DNA of 63,898 nt from Oscillospiraceae bacterium (lineage in GTDB: Bacteria > Bacillota > Clostridia > Oscillospirales > Ruminococcaceae), in contig JAQVCU010000006.1 in NCBI GenBank assembly GCA_028689635.1, positions 1 to 63,898 on the forward strand. The letters run 5' to 3'. The position numbers and the translations under genes were made by a program. The first letter of the stretch is position 1, and every line of letters starts with the position of its first letter. Shown in pieces: positions 16,030-24,118 of this stretch. The notes below the pieces were generated by a model. The model searched no databases, was not told the DNA's origin, and saw nothing but the letters and a program-made list of their open reading frames with translations.

Positions 16030-18387
16030 ATGGATAAAAACAGCGCGATGTTGGAAGAACTGAAAAGACGGGCCCTGAAAAGGGTGTACGGACGGATGAA
16101 CCCGGAGCAGCTGGAAGCTGTGTTCCAGGTAAAGGGCCCGGTGCTGATCCTGGCCGGGGCGGGCAGCGGAAAGACGACGGTGTTGGTCAACCGGATCTCC
16201 AACCTGCTGCAGTTTGGCGACGCCTACCATACGCCGGGTTTCCCGCGGGAGATCACCGGGGAGGACGAAGCCTTTTTGAAAGATTTTGCCGAGGGGCGCA
16301 GCGACGACCGGGAACGTCTGGCGGCCCTGGTGTCGGTGGGGCGGCCCCAGCCCTGGAACGTGTTGGCGATCACCTTTACGAATAAGGCGGCGGGAGAACT
16401 GAAGGAGCGGCTGGGCAGAGCCTTAGGGGCGCAGGCCAACGACATTATGGCAGCCACCTTCCACTCCGCCTGCGTGCGGATCCTGCGCCGGGAGATCGAG
16501 CGGCTGGGCTATTCCAAAAGCTTTACCATCTACGACGCGGACGACTCTCAAAAGCTGGTTCGGGAGGCGCTTAAGGTCCTGAACCTGGATGATAAGACCT
16601 ACCCGCCCAAGCAGGTGCTGGGGCTGATCAGCCACGGCAAGGACGCCATGCAGACCCCGGCGGATTTTGCCAGGGAGGCGGGCGCGGATTTCCGTCTTTC
16701 CACCGTGGCACGCGTCTATGAAAAATATCAGGCGGCCCTGCGCAAAGCGGACGCCCTGGATTTTGACGACATCATCTTCCTCACCGTCAAGCTGCTTTCC
16801 GAGCATCCCGACGTGTTGGAATTTTATCAAAACCGTTACCGCTATATCATGGTGGACGAGTATCAGGACACCAACATCGCCCAGTACCGGCTGGTAAGCC
16901 TGTTGGCCGGCGGACACAAAAACCTTTGCGTGGTGGGCGACGACGACCAGAGCATCTATAAATTCCGCGGCGCCACCATCGAGAATATCCTCCGCTTCGA
17001 GGAGCAGTTCCCCGGGGCCATGGTCATCCGCCTGGAACAGAATTACCGCAGCACCAAAAAGATTTTGGAAGCCGCCAATAAGGTGATCGCCAACAACACC
17101 GAACGCAAGGGGAAAAACCTGTGGACGGGCAACGAAGACGGGGAAAAGATCGTGGTGCGGCGCCTGCAGGACGAGCGAAGCGAAGCGGCCTTTATTGTAG
17201 AGACCATTCAGGATAATGTGGGAAAAGGGGCCAAATATGGCGACCATGCGATCCTTTACCGGATGAACGCCCAGTCGAGCGAGCTGGAAAAGGCGCTGGT
17301 CAAATCCGGCGTTCCCTACAAGATCATCGGCGGCCTGCGCTTTTTCGAGCGCAAGGAGATCAAGGATCTCATCGCCTATATGAGCGTGTTGGACAACCCC
17401 AACGATACGGTGCGCCTGGCCCGGATCATCAACGAGCCCAAACGCGGCATCGGCGACGCTACGGTGGCCTCCGTGATGGAGATCTCCGCCGTCACCGGGA
17501 CCCCGGCGCTGGAGGTGATGGCCGCGGCGGACGGCTATGAAAAGCTGCAGCGCAAATCCGGCGTATTGGGAGATTTTGCCCACATGATCGAGAGCCTTTC
17601 CCGCCTGGCTCAGGAGGAGCCGCTGGAGATCGTTTTCGACGCCCTGTTGGAGCAGACGGGGTATACCGATATGCTGCAGGCCCAGGGCTTTGAGGGGCAG
17701 ACCCGGCTGGAAAACCTGGAAGAGCTGCGTTCTACCATCATCAAGTTTTCCCAGGAGAGCCCGGACGGGGACCTGGCCTCTTTTCTGGAGGAGGTGGCCC
17801 TGTATACCGACCTGGACCGTACCGATCTGGACGAGGACGCGGTCATCCTGATGACCATGCACTCCGCCAAAGGCCTGGAGTACCCTTATGTCTTTATTGC
17901 GGGCTGCGAGGAGGGGATCTTCCCCGGACGGATGTCCATGGGTTCCCCGGCGGAGATCGAAGAGGAGCGGCGGCTGGCCTATGTGGCTATTACCCGGGCC
18001 AAAAAGCGGCTTACCATCACCACCGCCGCCCAGAGGATGATCTTTGGGCAGACGGTGTGGAACAAGCCCTCCCGCTTTGTACAGGAGATCCCTTCTGAAC
18101 TGATGGAATACACCGACACCACCCTGGACCGCCGCCGGGCGGCGGTGGCGGCGCACACCGTGCCAGATAACGTGGTGCGCACCGGCGGCATGTCGGCGGT
18201 ATCCGCCGCGGCCCCCGGCGCAGTGGCTGATATCCGGGCGGGGGATACGGTGAACCACCGCATTTTTGGGATGGGCCTGGTGCTCTCCGCTGTGCCCATG
18301 GCCAACGACCTTCTGGTGGAGGTGGCCTTCGATAAAGTGGGCACCAAAAAGCTGATGGCAAACTTTGCCAAACTGAAAAAGATGTGA
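16030..18387 (+). CDS. pcrA: ATP-dependent DNA helicase PcrA/UvrD
   Basis: PcrA is the essential SF1A 3'-5' helicase of Gram-positives, clearing RecA filaments and transcription complexes and acting in nucleotide excision repair. The 785-residue product has Walker A GAGSGKTT (43-50), ITFTNKAAGELKERL, DEYQDTN, GDDDQSIYKFRGA, LEQNYRS, MTMHSAKGLEYPYVFIAG and YVAITRAKKRLTI. It ends in a Tudor-like RNA polymerase-interaction domain (IRAGDTVNHRIFGMGLVLS ... KKLMANFAKLKKM). Around residues 65-115 there is a family-typical insert between motifs I and Ia. It has its own promoter; thyX follows after 66 bp, which include a GAGACGCC/GGCGTCTC hairpin. Confidence 0.97.
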   Translation: MDKNSAMLEELKRRALKRVYGRMNPEQLEAVFQVKGPVLILAGAGSGKTTVLVNRISNLLQFGDAYHTPGFPREITGEDEAFLKDFAEGRSDDRERLAALVSVGRPQPWNVLAITFTNKAAGELKERLGRALGAQANDIMAATFHSACVRILRREIERLGYSKSFTIYDADDSQKLVREALKVLNLDDKTYPPKQVLGLISHGKDAMQTPADFAREAGADFRLSTVARVYEKYQAALRKADALDFDDIIFLTVKLLSEHPDVLEFYQNRYRYIMVDEYQDTNIAQYRLVSLLAGGHKNLCVVGDDDQSIYKFRGATIENILRFEEQFPGAMVIRLEQNYRSTKKILEAANKVIANNTERKGKNLWTGNEDGEKIVVRRLQDERSEAAFIVETIQDNVGKGAKYGDHAILYRMNAQSSELEKALVKSGVPYKIIGGLRFFERKEIKDLIAYMSVLDNPNDTVRLARIINEPKRGIGDATVASVMEISAVTGTPALEVMAAADGYEKLQRKSGVLGDFAHMIESLSRLAQEEPLEIVFDALLEQTGYTDMLQAQGFEGQTRLENLEELRSTIIKFSQESPDGDLASFLEEVALYTDLDRTDLDEDAVILMTMHSAKGLEYPYVFIAGCEEGIFPGRMSMGSPAEIEEERRLAYVAITRAKKRLTITTAAQRMIFGQTVWNKPSRFVQEIPSELMEYTDTTLDRRRAAVAAHTVPDNVVRTGGMSAVSAAAPGAVADIRAGDTVNHRIFGMGLVLSAVPMANDLLVEVAFDKVGTKKLMANFAKLKKM

Positions 18388-18453
18388 GACGCCGCAGGGC
18401 GTCTCCATGGGGCAGCATGCTGGCACGGGAGCCGGCAGGAAGGAGCAGAAACT

Positions 18454-19227
18454 GTGAAAGTTACGCTTTTGGCGCACACGCCGGAACCGGAAAAGATCAT
18501 CGCCGCCGCAGCCAAGCTCTGCTACAGCAGCAGCAGCATCGATGGGCTGATGGGCGGGCTCACCCCGGAAAAGACCGGCAGCTTTATCGAAATGCTTTCG
18601 GAGATCGGCCATGAAAGCCCCATTGAGCATGTGACCTTTACCTTCGGGATCGAGGGGGTCTCTCGGGCGTTTTTGGCCCAGATCACCCGGCACCGCATGG
18701 CTTCCTACAGCGTGCAGAGCCAGCGCTATGTCCGAAAAGATCAGTTTGAATATATCCTGCCCCCGGAGATCGAGCAGATCCCGGAGGCAAAGGAAGAATA
18801 CATCCGCGCCATGGAGGCGGCCCAGGAACATTACGACAGGCTGGCGGATCTTTTAAAGGCGCGGCACAACGAGGAATTCTTAACTCAGGGCTTCTCGGAA
18901 AAAGAAGCGGCCCGCAGGGCGGAAAAACAGGCCATCGAGGACGCGCGTTTTGTGCTGCCCAACGCCTGCGACACCAAAATGGTGGTGACCATGAACGCCC
19001 GCAGCTTGTATAATTTTTTCCGGCACCGCTGCTGTAACCGCGCCCAGTGGGAGATCCGCGCTGTGGCCCAGGAGATGCTGCGTCTCGTTTCGGAAGAAGC
19101 GCCCACCCTGTTTTCCCACGCGGGGCCGCCCTGCCTCTCCGGCGCCTGCCCGGAGGGCAAGATGAGCTGCGGCAAAATGGAGCAGGTGCGCAGGCATTAC
19201 GGGGAACTGAAAGGGCAGACTATATGA
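18454..19227 (+). CDS. thyX: FAD-dependent thymidylate synthase ThyX
   Basis: ThyX makes dTMP from dUMP using methylene-THF, FAD and NADPH, unlike ThyA. The 257 residues contain the signature RHR-x7-S (R79-H80-R81, MASYSVQ, S) followed by QRYV, and the C-terminal FRHRCCNRAQWEIR block. The C terminus carries CLSGACPEGKMSCGKM, a Cys-rich tail common in clostridial ThyX. The start is GTG at 18454 with AGGAAGGAG at 18437-18445. It overlaps tmk by 4 nt, giving a dedicated dUMP-to-dTDP unit. Confidence 0.96.
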   Translation: MKVTLLAHTPEPEKIIAAAAKLCYSSSSIDGLMGGLTPEKTGSFIEMLSEIGHESPIEHVTFTFGIEGVSRAFLAQITRHRMASYSVQSQRYVRKDQFEYILPPEIEQIPEAKEEYIRAMEAAQEHYDRLADLLKARHNEEFLTQGFSEKEAARRAEKQAIEDARFVLPNACDTKMVVTMNARSLYNFFRHRCCNRAQWEIRAVAQEMLRLVSEEAPTLFSHAGPPCLSGACPEGKMSCGKMEQVRRHYGELKGQTI

Positions 19228-19883
19228 GCATGATCGTGATCGACGGCCTGGACGGCAGCGGAAAGGCCACCCAGAGCCGCCTTTTGGCGGATAATCTGCA
19301 AAAAATGGGCGTTCCCGCCCGCCGGGTGAGCTTTCCGGACTACGATAATCCCTGGTCCTGCCTGGTAAAAATGTATCTGGGCGGAGAGTTCGGAAAACGT
19401 CCCGAGGATGTGGGGGCCTTTGCCGCCTCCAGCTTTTTTGCCATGGATCGTTACGCCAGCTTTAAAAAATGCTGGGAACAGGATTACCTTGCCGGAACGG
19501 TGATCGTGGCAGACCGCTATGTGGGTTCCAATGCCATCCATCAGATGTCCAAACTTCCGCGGGAAGAGTGGGACGGCTTTCTGGACTGGCTGTGGGACTA
19601 TGAATATCAAAAGCTGGCCCTGCCCCGGCCCGATCTGGTGCTGTATCTGGATATGTCGCCGGAGACTTCCCGGGAACTGCTCAAAAAACGCTATGGCGGG
19701 GACGAGAGCAAAAAAGATATCCACGAGAAGGATTTTGCCTACCTGATGGCCTGTCGGGAAAGCGCCCGCTACGTGGCCCAGCGGGAAAAATGGCGGGTGA
19801 TCCCCTGCTGCGACGGCAAAGAGCCGCTGCCGGTGGAGGAGATCGGACAAACGCTGCTCCGGATCGTGTTGGAAAGCCTCTGA
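19224..19883 (+). CDS. tmk: Thymidylate kinase (dTMP kinase)
   Basis: Tmk phosphorylates dTMP to dTDP. The 219-residue product starts MSMIVIDGLDGSGKATQS (P-loop GLDGSGKAT) and has the DRY motif in VIVADRYVGSNAIHQ and the strand LVLYLDMSPETSREL, with a lid-type KKRYGGDESKKDIHE segment. The start ATG at 19224 overlaps the thyX stop as ATGA, which implies translational coupling; the open frame upstream lies inside thyX and is not coding. The longer LID resembles the clostridial clade rather than E. coli Tmk. Confidence 0.92.
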   Translation: MSMIVIDGLDGSGKATQSRLLADNLQKMGVPARRVSFPDYDNPWSCLVKMYLGGEFGKRPEDVGAFAASSFFAMDRYASFKKCWEQDYLAGTVIVADRYVGSNAIHQMSKLPREEWDGFLDWLWDYEYQKLALPRPDLVLYLDMSPETSRELLKKRYGGDESKKDIHEKDFAYLMACRESARYVAQREKWRVIPCCDGKEPLPVEEIGQTLLRIVLESL

Positions 19884-19907
19884 CGCCGCGCATTTTTGCG
19901 CAAAAGG

Positions 19908-19936
19908 TTTACAAAGGACGAGCCATAGGATAAAAT
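19908..19936 (+). promoter_or_regulatory. promoter of the DJ-1/cyclo-ligase/mltG unit
   Basis: TTTACA (19908-19913) and TAAAAT (19931-19936) with a 17-bp spacer. Confidence 0.8.
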
Positions 19937-19972
19937 AGACGAAAAAGGGAAAAAAGGAAGGGGGAGAGCACC

Positions 19973-20512
19973 TTGGTATACGTGTTTTTGGCGACGGGCT
20001 TTGAAGAGATCGAGGCGCTGGCGACAGTGGATATCCTGCGGCGTGCGGAGCTGGAGGTAAAGACGGTGGGCATAGGCGGGAAAAACGTCACCGGCTCCCA
20101 CGGGATCGAAGTGGTCTGCGACCTGGCCGACGAACAGGCCGACCCCAGGGACGTGCGCATGGTGGTGCTGCCCGGCGGCATGCCGGGGACGCTGAACCTG
20201 GAGCGTTCTAAGGTGGTGCAGGGATATCTGCGCATGGCGGTCATCGACCAGCTTTATATCGGCGCTATCTGCGCCGCCCCCTCTATTTTGGGACACATCG
20301 GCTTGCTGGACGGCGCCAATATGACCTGCTACCCTGGCTTTGAATCTCAGATGCCGGACGCCGTTTACACCGGCTCCGCTGTGGAGCGGTACGGCAACAT
20401 CATCACATCGAAAGGCCCCGGTACGGCGGTCGAGTTTGCCCTGAAGCTGGCGGAGCTTCTGGCGGGGGAGGAGAAGGCCGCGGCGGTGCGCGCCTCCCTG
20501 CAGAGCGTATGA
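19973..20512 (+). CDS. DJ-1/PfpI family protein (YajL/ThiJ-like)
   Basis: This 179-residue protein has the DJ-1 flavodoxin-like fold: VYVFLATGFEEIEALATVDILRRAEL opening (conserved Glu in FEEIE), VLPGGMPGTLNL, and the nucleophile elbow GAICAAPSIL with Cys100. The end segment VITSKGPGTAVEFALKLAELL-type is present. Relatives act as stress-protective deglycase-like or chaperone-like proteins with an oxidisable cysteine; the exact activity is debated. The start is TTG at 19973 after GGAAGGGGGAG. It is first in a unit and overlaps the cyclo-ligase by 4 nt. Confidence 0.9.
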   Translation: MVYVFLATGFEEIEALATVDILRRAELEVKTVGIGGKNVTGSHGIEVVCDLADEQADPRDVRMVVLPGGMPGTLNLERSKVVQGYLRMAVIDQLYIGAICAAPSILGHIGLLDGANMTCYPGFESQMPDAVYTGSAVERYGNIITSKGPGTAVEFALKLAELLAGEEKAAAVRASLQSV

Positions 20513-21141
20513 CGGGGGATATCCGGGAATTTAAAAACCAGCTGCGGCAAAAACACAAGGGTCTGCGCAGGGCCATGACGCCGGAAGAGAAAAAAACGCA
20601 GGACGATGAAATCCGCCGGCGGGTTCAGTCGTTGTATCAGTATCGGGAGGCGCCCCTGCTGCTCTGTTTTGTGTCCACCGATATCGAGGTGGATACCAAA
20701 GAGCTGATCCGGGAGGCGCTGAAAGAGGGAAAACGGGTGGCTGTGCCCTATTGTGTGGCCGGTACCCGCCATATGGAATTTTACGAGATCCGTTCGCTGG
20801 AGGATCTGGAACCGAGAACCTTCGGCGTGCTGGAGCCGGTGCCGGAAAAATGCCGGAAGCTTTCGGAGTTTCCCCGCAGCAGCGTCTGCATCGTACCGGG
20901 CCTTGCCTTTGACCGCATGGGTTACCGGCTTGGCTATGGCAAAGGCTATTATGACCGCTTCTTAAAGGATTATCCCGGGACCAAGGTGGGCGTGGTGTAC
21001 GGCGGCTGTATGGAGTACCGCCTGCCCCACGGGCGTTTTGACGTCTGTGTGGATCTTCTGGTCACGGAAGGATATCTTCGGGTCATCCGGCGGGCGCCCG
21101 CCGGAAAACATCCGCAGCGCAAAGGCAAAAAACGCGACTGA
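20509..21141 (+). CDS. 5-formyltetrahydrofolate cyclo-ligase
   Basis: This enzyme uses ATP to convert 5-formyl-THF to 5,10-methenyl-THF, returning folate to one-carbon metabolism. The 210 residues include the substrate loop CIVPGLAFDRMGYRLGYGKGYYDRFL, the family signature, and the N-terminal KNQLRQKHKGLRRAMTPEEK. The ATG overlaps the upstream DJ-1 stop (ATGA). A basic C-terminal tail (KHPQRKGKKRD) is slightly longer than usual. The link with thyX and DJ-1 suggests a folate and redox housekeeping cluster, but this is inferred from proximity only. Confidence 0.93.
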   Translation: MTGDIREFKNQLRQKHKGLRRAMTPEEKKTQDDEIRRRVQSLYQYREAPLLLCFVSTDIEVDTKELIREALKEGKRVAVPYCVAGTRHMEFYEIRSLEDLEPRTFGVLEPVPEKCRKLSEFPRSSVCIVPGLAFDRMGYRLGYGKGYYDRFLKDYPGTKVGVVYGGCMEYRLPHGRFDVCVDLLVTEGYLRVIRRAPAGKHPQRKGKKRD

Positions 21142-21181
21142 CGGGGAGATACCGCTGTGGCCCGGCGGCAGGAGGTTGCTT

Positions 21182-22600
21182 ATGAACAACAATGACGAAT
21201 TTGAAAAGCTGATCAATTCCTTTAAGCTGGAGGATCCGGACGACAGCGAGCCCAAGACGGAGAAAAAAGCGCTGCCCGCCGGCGGGCGCGCCCCGTCTGC
21301 GGCGGGCTCCGGGCGCCCACAAGGGCAGACCCGCCGCCCGGGCCCTGCCGCCGGCGCTGGATCGTCGCCTTCCAGGGCGTCCTCCCAGGCCCCGGGAAGA
21401 GCCCGGAAAGGCCAGGAATTTGAATTGGATATCCCGGAGGAGCGCCCTTTAAACGGCGGGGAAAAGCCTGTCCGGGAAAGCCGGGGGGAGGGCAAGCCCG
21501 CCCCCGCCCGCAAAGTGAAAAAGAAAAAATACAGGGTGTTCCGTGCCCTGATCATTGCCCTGCTCATTACGGGCATGTGCTTTTATCTGGCGGTGTTTTC
21601 CCTGGACGTCGCTTTCGACCTGTTGGGGATCGACCAGCCGGAGAACGAGGTTACGGTGGATATCCCGCAGGGGGCCGGTTTGTCGGATATCGCGTCGATC
21701 CTGAAGGACGAGGGCGTGATCACCCAGCCCCTGGTGTTCCGCCTGTATGCAAAGCTTAAAAAGGCGGGGGAATTTCAATTTGGCGAGTATATCATGACGG
21801 CCAAAATGCCTTACGATACCATCTTTTCGGTGTTGGAAGAGGGCGAGGACCGGGTCGATATCGCCACGGTGACCGTCCGGGAGGGCGCTACCCTGCTGGA
21901 TGTGGCCAATCAGCTGGAGGAGCTGGGCGTCTGCGAGGCAGATGAATTCATTGAGGCCACGGAGGAAGGGGAATACAACTACGAATTTATCCAGCGCATC
22001 GGCGAGGATGACCCGCTGCGTTTTTACCGCCTGGAGGGATTCTTGTTCCCCAATACCCACCAGATGTTCCTGGGCGAGAATCCGGAATTGGTGGTCAAAC
22101 GCTTCCTGCAGGATTTTAACGGCCAGATGACGGCGGATCTTTACAGCCGGATGAACGAGCTGAATATGACATTGGAGGAGACCATCACCCTGGCCTCCAT
22201 CATCCAGAAAGAGGCGGGGGATCCCGCGGAGATGGCGGCGGTTTCCGGTGTGTTCCACAACCGTCTCAACAATCCCGGTACCTTCCCGCGGCTGGAATCT
22301 GACCCGACGATCTTCTATGTGGAGCGGGTCATCAAGATCCAGCAGGAATCGCAGAACCAGGAGATGTACGACGCCTATAACACCTATGTCTGCGAAGGGC
22401 TGCCGGAAGGGCCTATCTGCAACCCGGGCCTGGCTGCCATTGAGGCGGCCCTGTACCCGGAGGAGCACGATTACTATTTCTTCATCACCGACAACGAGGG
22501 CAAGTACTATTATGCCACCACCATGGAGGAGCACGAGGCCAACATCGCCCGGGCCGACCAGGTGAACGCCGAGCTGGCTTCCAGCAGCGCGGCGGAATAA
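21182..22600 (+). CDS. mltG: Endolytic murein transglycosylase MltG
   Basis: MltG cleaves nascent glycan strands and helps set their length. The 472-residue product has a disordered, Pro/Ala/Gly/Ser/Arg-rich cytosolic N terminus of about 110 residues, one membrane helix (about 117-140, VFRALIIALLITGMCFYLAVFSL), a LysM-like small domain (VTVDIPQGAGLSDIASILKDEGVI) and the YceG catalytic domain with LASIIQKEAGDPAEM (catalytic Glu), VFHNRL, LESDPT and the NPGLAAIEAALYPEEHDYYFFI end. The ATG at 21182 follows GGCAGGAGG. The longer frame upstream runs into the cyclo-ligase gene and is not coding. Confidence 0.95.
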   Translation: MNNNDEFEKLINSFKLEDPDDSEPKTEKKALPAGGRAPSAAGSGRPQGQTRRPGPAAGAGSSPSRASSQAPGRARKGQEFELDIPEERPLNGGEKPVRESRGEGKPAPARKVKKKKYRVFRALIIALLITGMCFYLAVFSLDVAFDLLGIDQPENEVTVDIPQGAGLSDIASILKDEGVITQPLVFRLYAKLKKAGEFQFGEYIMTAKMPYDTIFSVLEEGEDRVDIATVTVREGATLLDVANQLEELGVCEADEFIEATEEGEYNYEFIQRIGEDDPLRFYRLEGFLFPNTHQMFLGENPELVVKRFLQDFNGQMTADLYSRMNELNMTLEETITLASIIQKEAGDPAEMAAVSGVFHNRLNNPGTFPRLESDPTIFYVERVIKIQQESQNQEMYDAYNTYVCEGLPEGPICNPGLAAIEAALYPEEHDYYFFITDNEGKYYYATTMEEHEANIARADQVNAELASSSAAE

Positions 22601-22613
22601 AAGCCAAAAGCAA

Positions 22614-22662
22614 AACCCGCTTTTGCGGCTACAGCGCCGCCGAGGCGGGCTTTGTCCTGTTT
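22614..22662 (+). terminator. possible nested hairpin terminator after mltG
   Basis: ACCCGC/GCGGGCT arms (22615-22620 and 22645-22651) enclose a second GCGGC/GCCGC hairpin, followed by TTTGTCC. The weak T-run suggests partial read-through into the U32 gene. Confidence 0.4.
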
Positions 22663-22692
22663 GATGGCGGCCATGAAAAGGGAGGGCTGTTT

Positions 22693-23922
22693 TTGACCAG
22701 AAATCAATTGCCGGAGGTGCTTTCGCCCGCCGGGGATAGGGAACGGCTGGAGGCGGCGGTGCGTTTTGGCGCCGACGCCGTCTATCTGGGCGGAAAAGAG
22801 TTCGGGATGCGCTCCTCCCCCCTGAATTTTACAGCGGAAGAGCTGGCCGCGGCGGTGGGCGATTGCCATGCCCGCGGCGTGCGGGTGTATGTCACCTGCA
22901 ATACGGTGCCCACCAACGAGGAGATGGAACGTCTGCCCCAGTATCTCAAAAGCCTGGAGCGGGCCGGGGTGGACGCCCTGATCGTGGCGGATATCGGTGT
23001 GATGGCGCTTTGCAAACGGATATCGCCGGGGCTGGAACTGCATATCTCCACCCAGGCGGGCGTTGCCAATTATGTCACGGCCACAGAGCTTTTTCACATG
23101 GGCGCAAAGCGCGTGGTGCTGGCCCGGGAGCTCTCCCTTGCGGATATTGCCCGGATACGGGATAAAACGCCGCCAAAGCTGGAAATCGAGGCCTTTGTCC
23201 ACGGCTCCATGTGCATGTCCTTTTCCGGCCGCTGCCTGCTCTCCAATTACCTGGTGGGGCGGGACGCCAACCGGGGCGAGTGCGCCCAACCCTGCCGCTG
23301 GGGATACCATCTGATGGAGGAAAAGCGCCCGGGACAGTATTTCCCCGTTTTTGAGGACGAGGGCGGAAGCTATATCCTCAACGCGAAGGACCTTTGCATG
23401 CTCGGCCATGTGGATCAGCTGGCCGGGGCCGGGGTGGACAGCATCAAAATAGAGGGACGCGCCAAATCCGCCTATTATGTGGCGGTGGTGACCAACGCCT
23501 ACCGGCTGGCGGTGGACGAATACGCCCGGGACCCGGAGCATTTTGTGCTGCCGGAGTGGCTGGAAGACGAGGTGCGCAAGGTGAGCCACCGGCGCTACGA
23601 CACGGGGTTCTATTTTGGCCGCCCCGAGGATGGGCAGTGCTACGAAAACGGCGGCTATATCCGGGAATACGACGTGGTAGCGGTGGTGGACGGCTGGGAG
23701 GACGGGACGCTTTTGTGCACCCAGCGCAACCGCTTTTTCCCCGGGGATGAACTGGAGGCGCTGGCGCCCAAAAGCGGGTTCGTGACGGTGTTCCCCCAGC
23801 GGATCTTAGACGAAAACGGGCAGGAACTGGACGCCGCCCGCCATCCCATGCAGAAGATCTGCCTGCCGGGGCTGCCGCCTTTCCCGGAGGGGACGATCCT
23901 GCGCAAACGGCAGGATGGATGA
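22693..23922 (+). CDS. U32 family protein (YrrO/TrhP-like, tRNA hydroxylation)
   Basis: U32 'peptidases' next to mltG in Firmicutes correspond to YrrN/YrrO (TrhP), which act with prephenate in 5-hydroxyuridine formation at tRNA position 34. The 409-residue product has the family core LSPAGDRERLEAAVRFGADAVYLG and the U32 signature EAFVHGSMCMSFSGRCLLSN with its Cys residues, followed by ANRGECAQPCRWGY; these cysteines probably bind an Fe-S cluster. The start is TTG at 22693 with GGAGG at 22681-22685. Older annotations as collagenase are probably wrong. Only one U32 gene is present rather than a tandem pair. Confidence 0.85.
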   Translation: MTRNQLPEVLSPAGDRERLEAAVRFGADAVYLGGKEFGMRSSPLNFTAEELAAAVGDCHARGVRVYVTCNTVPTNEEMERLPQYLKSLERAGVDALIVADIGVMALCKRISPGLELHISTQAGVANYVTATELFHMGAKRVVLARELSLADIARIRDKTPPKLEIEAFVHGSMCMSFSGRCLLSNYLVGRDANRGECAQPCRWGYHLMEEKRPGQYFPVFEDEGGSYILNAKDLCMLGHVDQLAGAGVDSIKIEGRAKSAYYVAVVTNAYRLAVDEYARDPEHFVLPEWLEDEVRKVSHRRYDTGFYFGRPEDGQCYENGGYIREYDVVAVVDGWEDGTLLCTQRNRFFPGDELEALAPKSGFVTVFPQRILDENGQELDAARHPMQKICLPGLPPFPEGTILRKRQDG

Positions 23923-23950
23923 GAGAGGCCCCCGGGGCGCGCTTTTTTTC

Positions 23951-23979
23951 TTTTATTTTTTGACGCGGCGTGCTATAAT
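23951..23979 (+). promoter_or_regulatory. metG promoter with extended -10
   Basis: TGCTATAAT at 23971-23979 is an extended -10; TTTTAT at 23951-23956 is a weak -35 with a 17-bp spacer. The better-looking TTGACG at 23960 is only 8 bp from the -10 and cannot pair with it. Confidence 0.7.
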
Positions 23980-23985
23980 AGCCGC

Positions 23986-24118
23986 AAAGCGGTCATGATC
24001 CCTGAATGCTCCGCCTGCGGCGGCAGGCAGCGGCGCGGGTCACCGGCCGCGCCGTAACCGGCCATTTTTTGATCAATACTGCCGTTTGGCAGATAGTTGT
24101 TTAGGAGGAACCCAAGCC
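23986..24118 (+). promoter_or_regulatory. structured metG leader
   Basis: The leader of about 130 nt folds strongly: CGGCGCGG/CCGCGCCG (24029-24036 with 24045-24052) and CTGCC/GGCAG just before the ribosome-binding site (about 24079-24092). It lacks the T-box AGGGTGGNACCGCG element and SAM riboswitch signatures, so it is an unassigned structured leader. Confidence 0.4.

Noticed and set aside
23960-23965. TTGACG as the metG -35 box
   Set aside because: Only 8 bp separate it from the -10 box; the extended -10 with the weaker upstream -35 fits better.
23980-24118. T-box riboswitch before metG
   Set aside because: The conserved AGGGTGGNACCGCG antiterminator element and the terminator alternative are not present.
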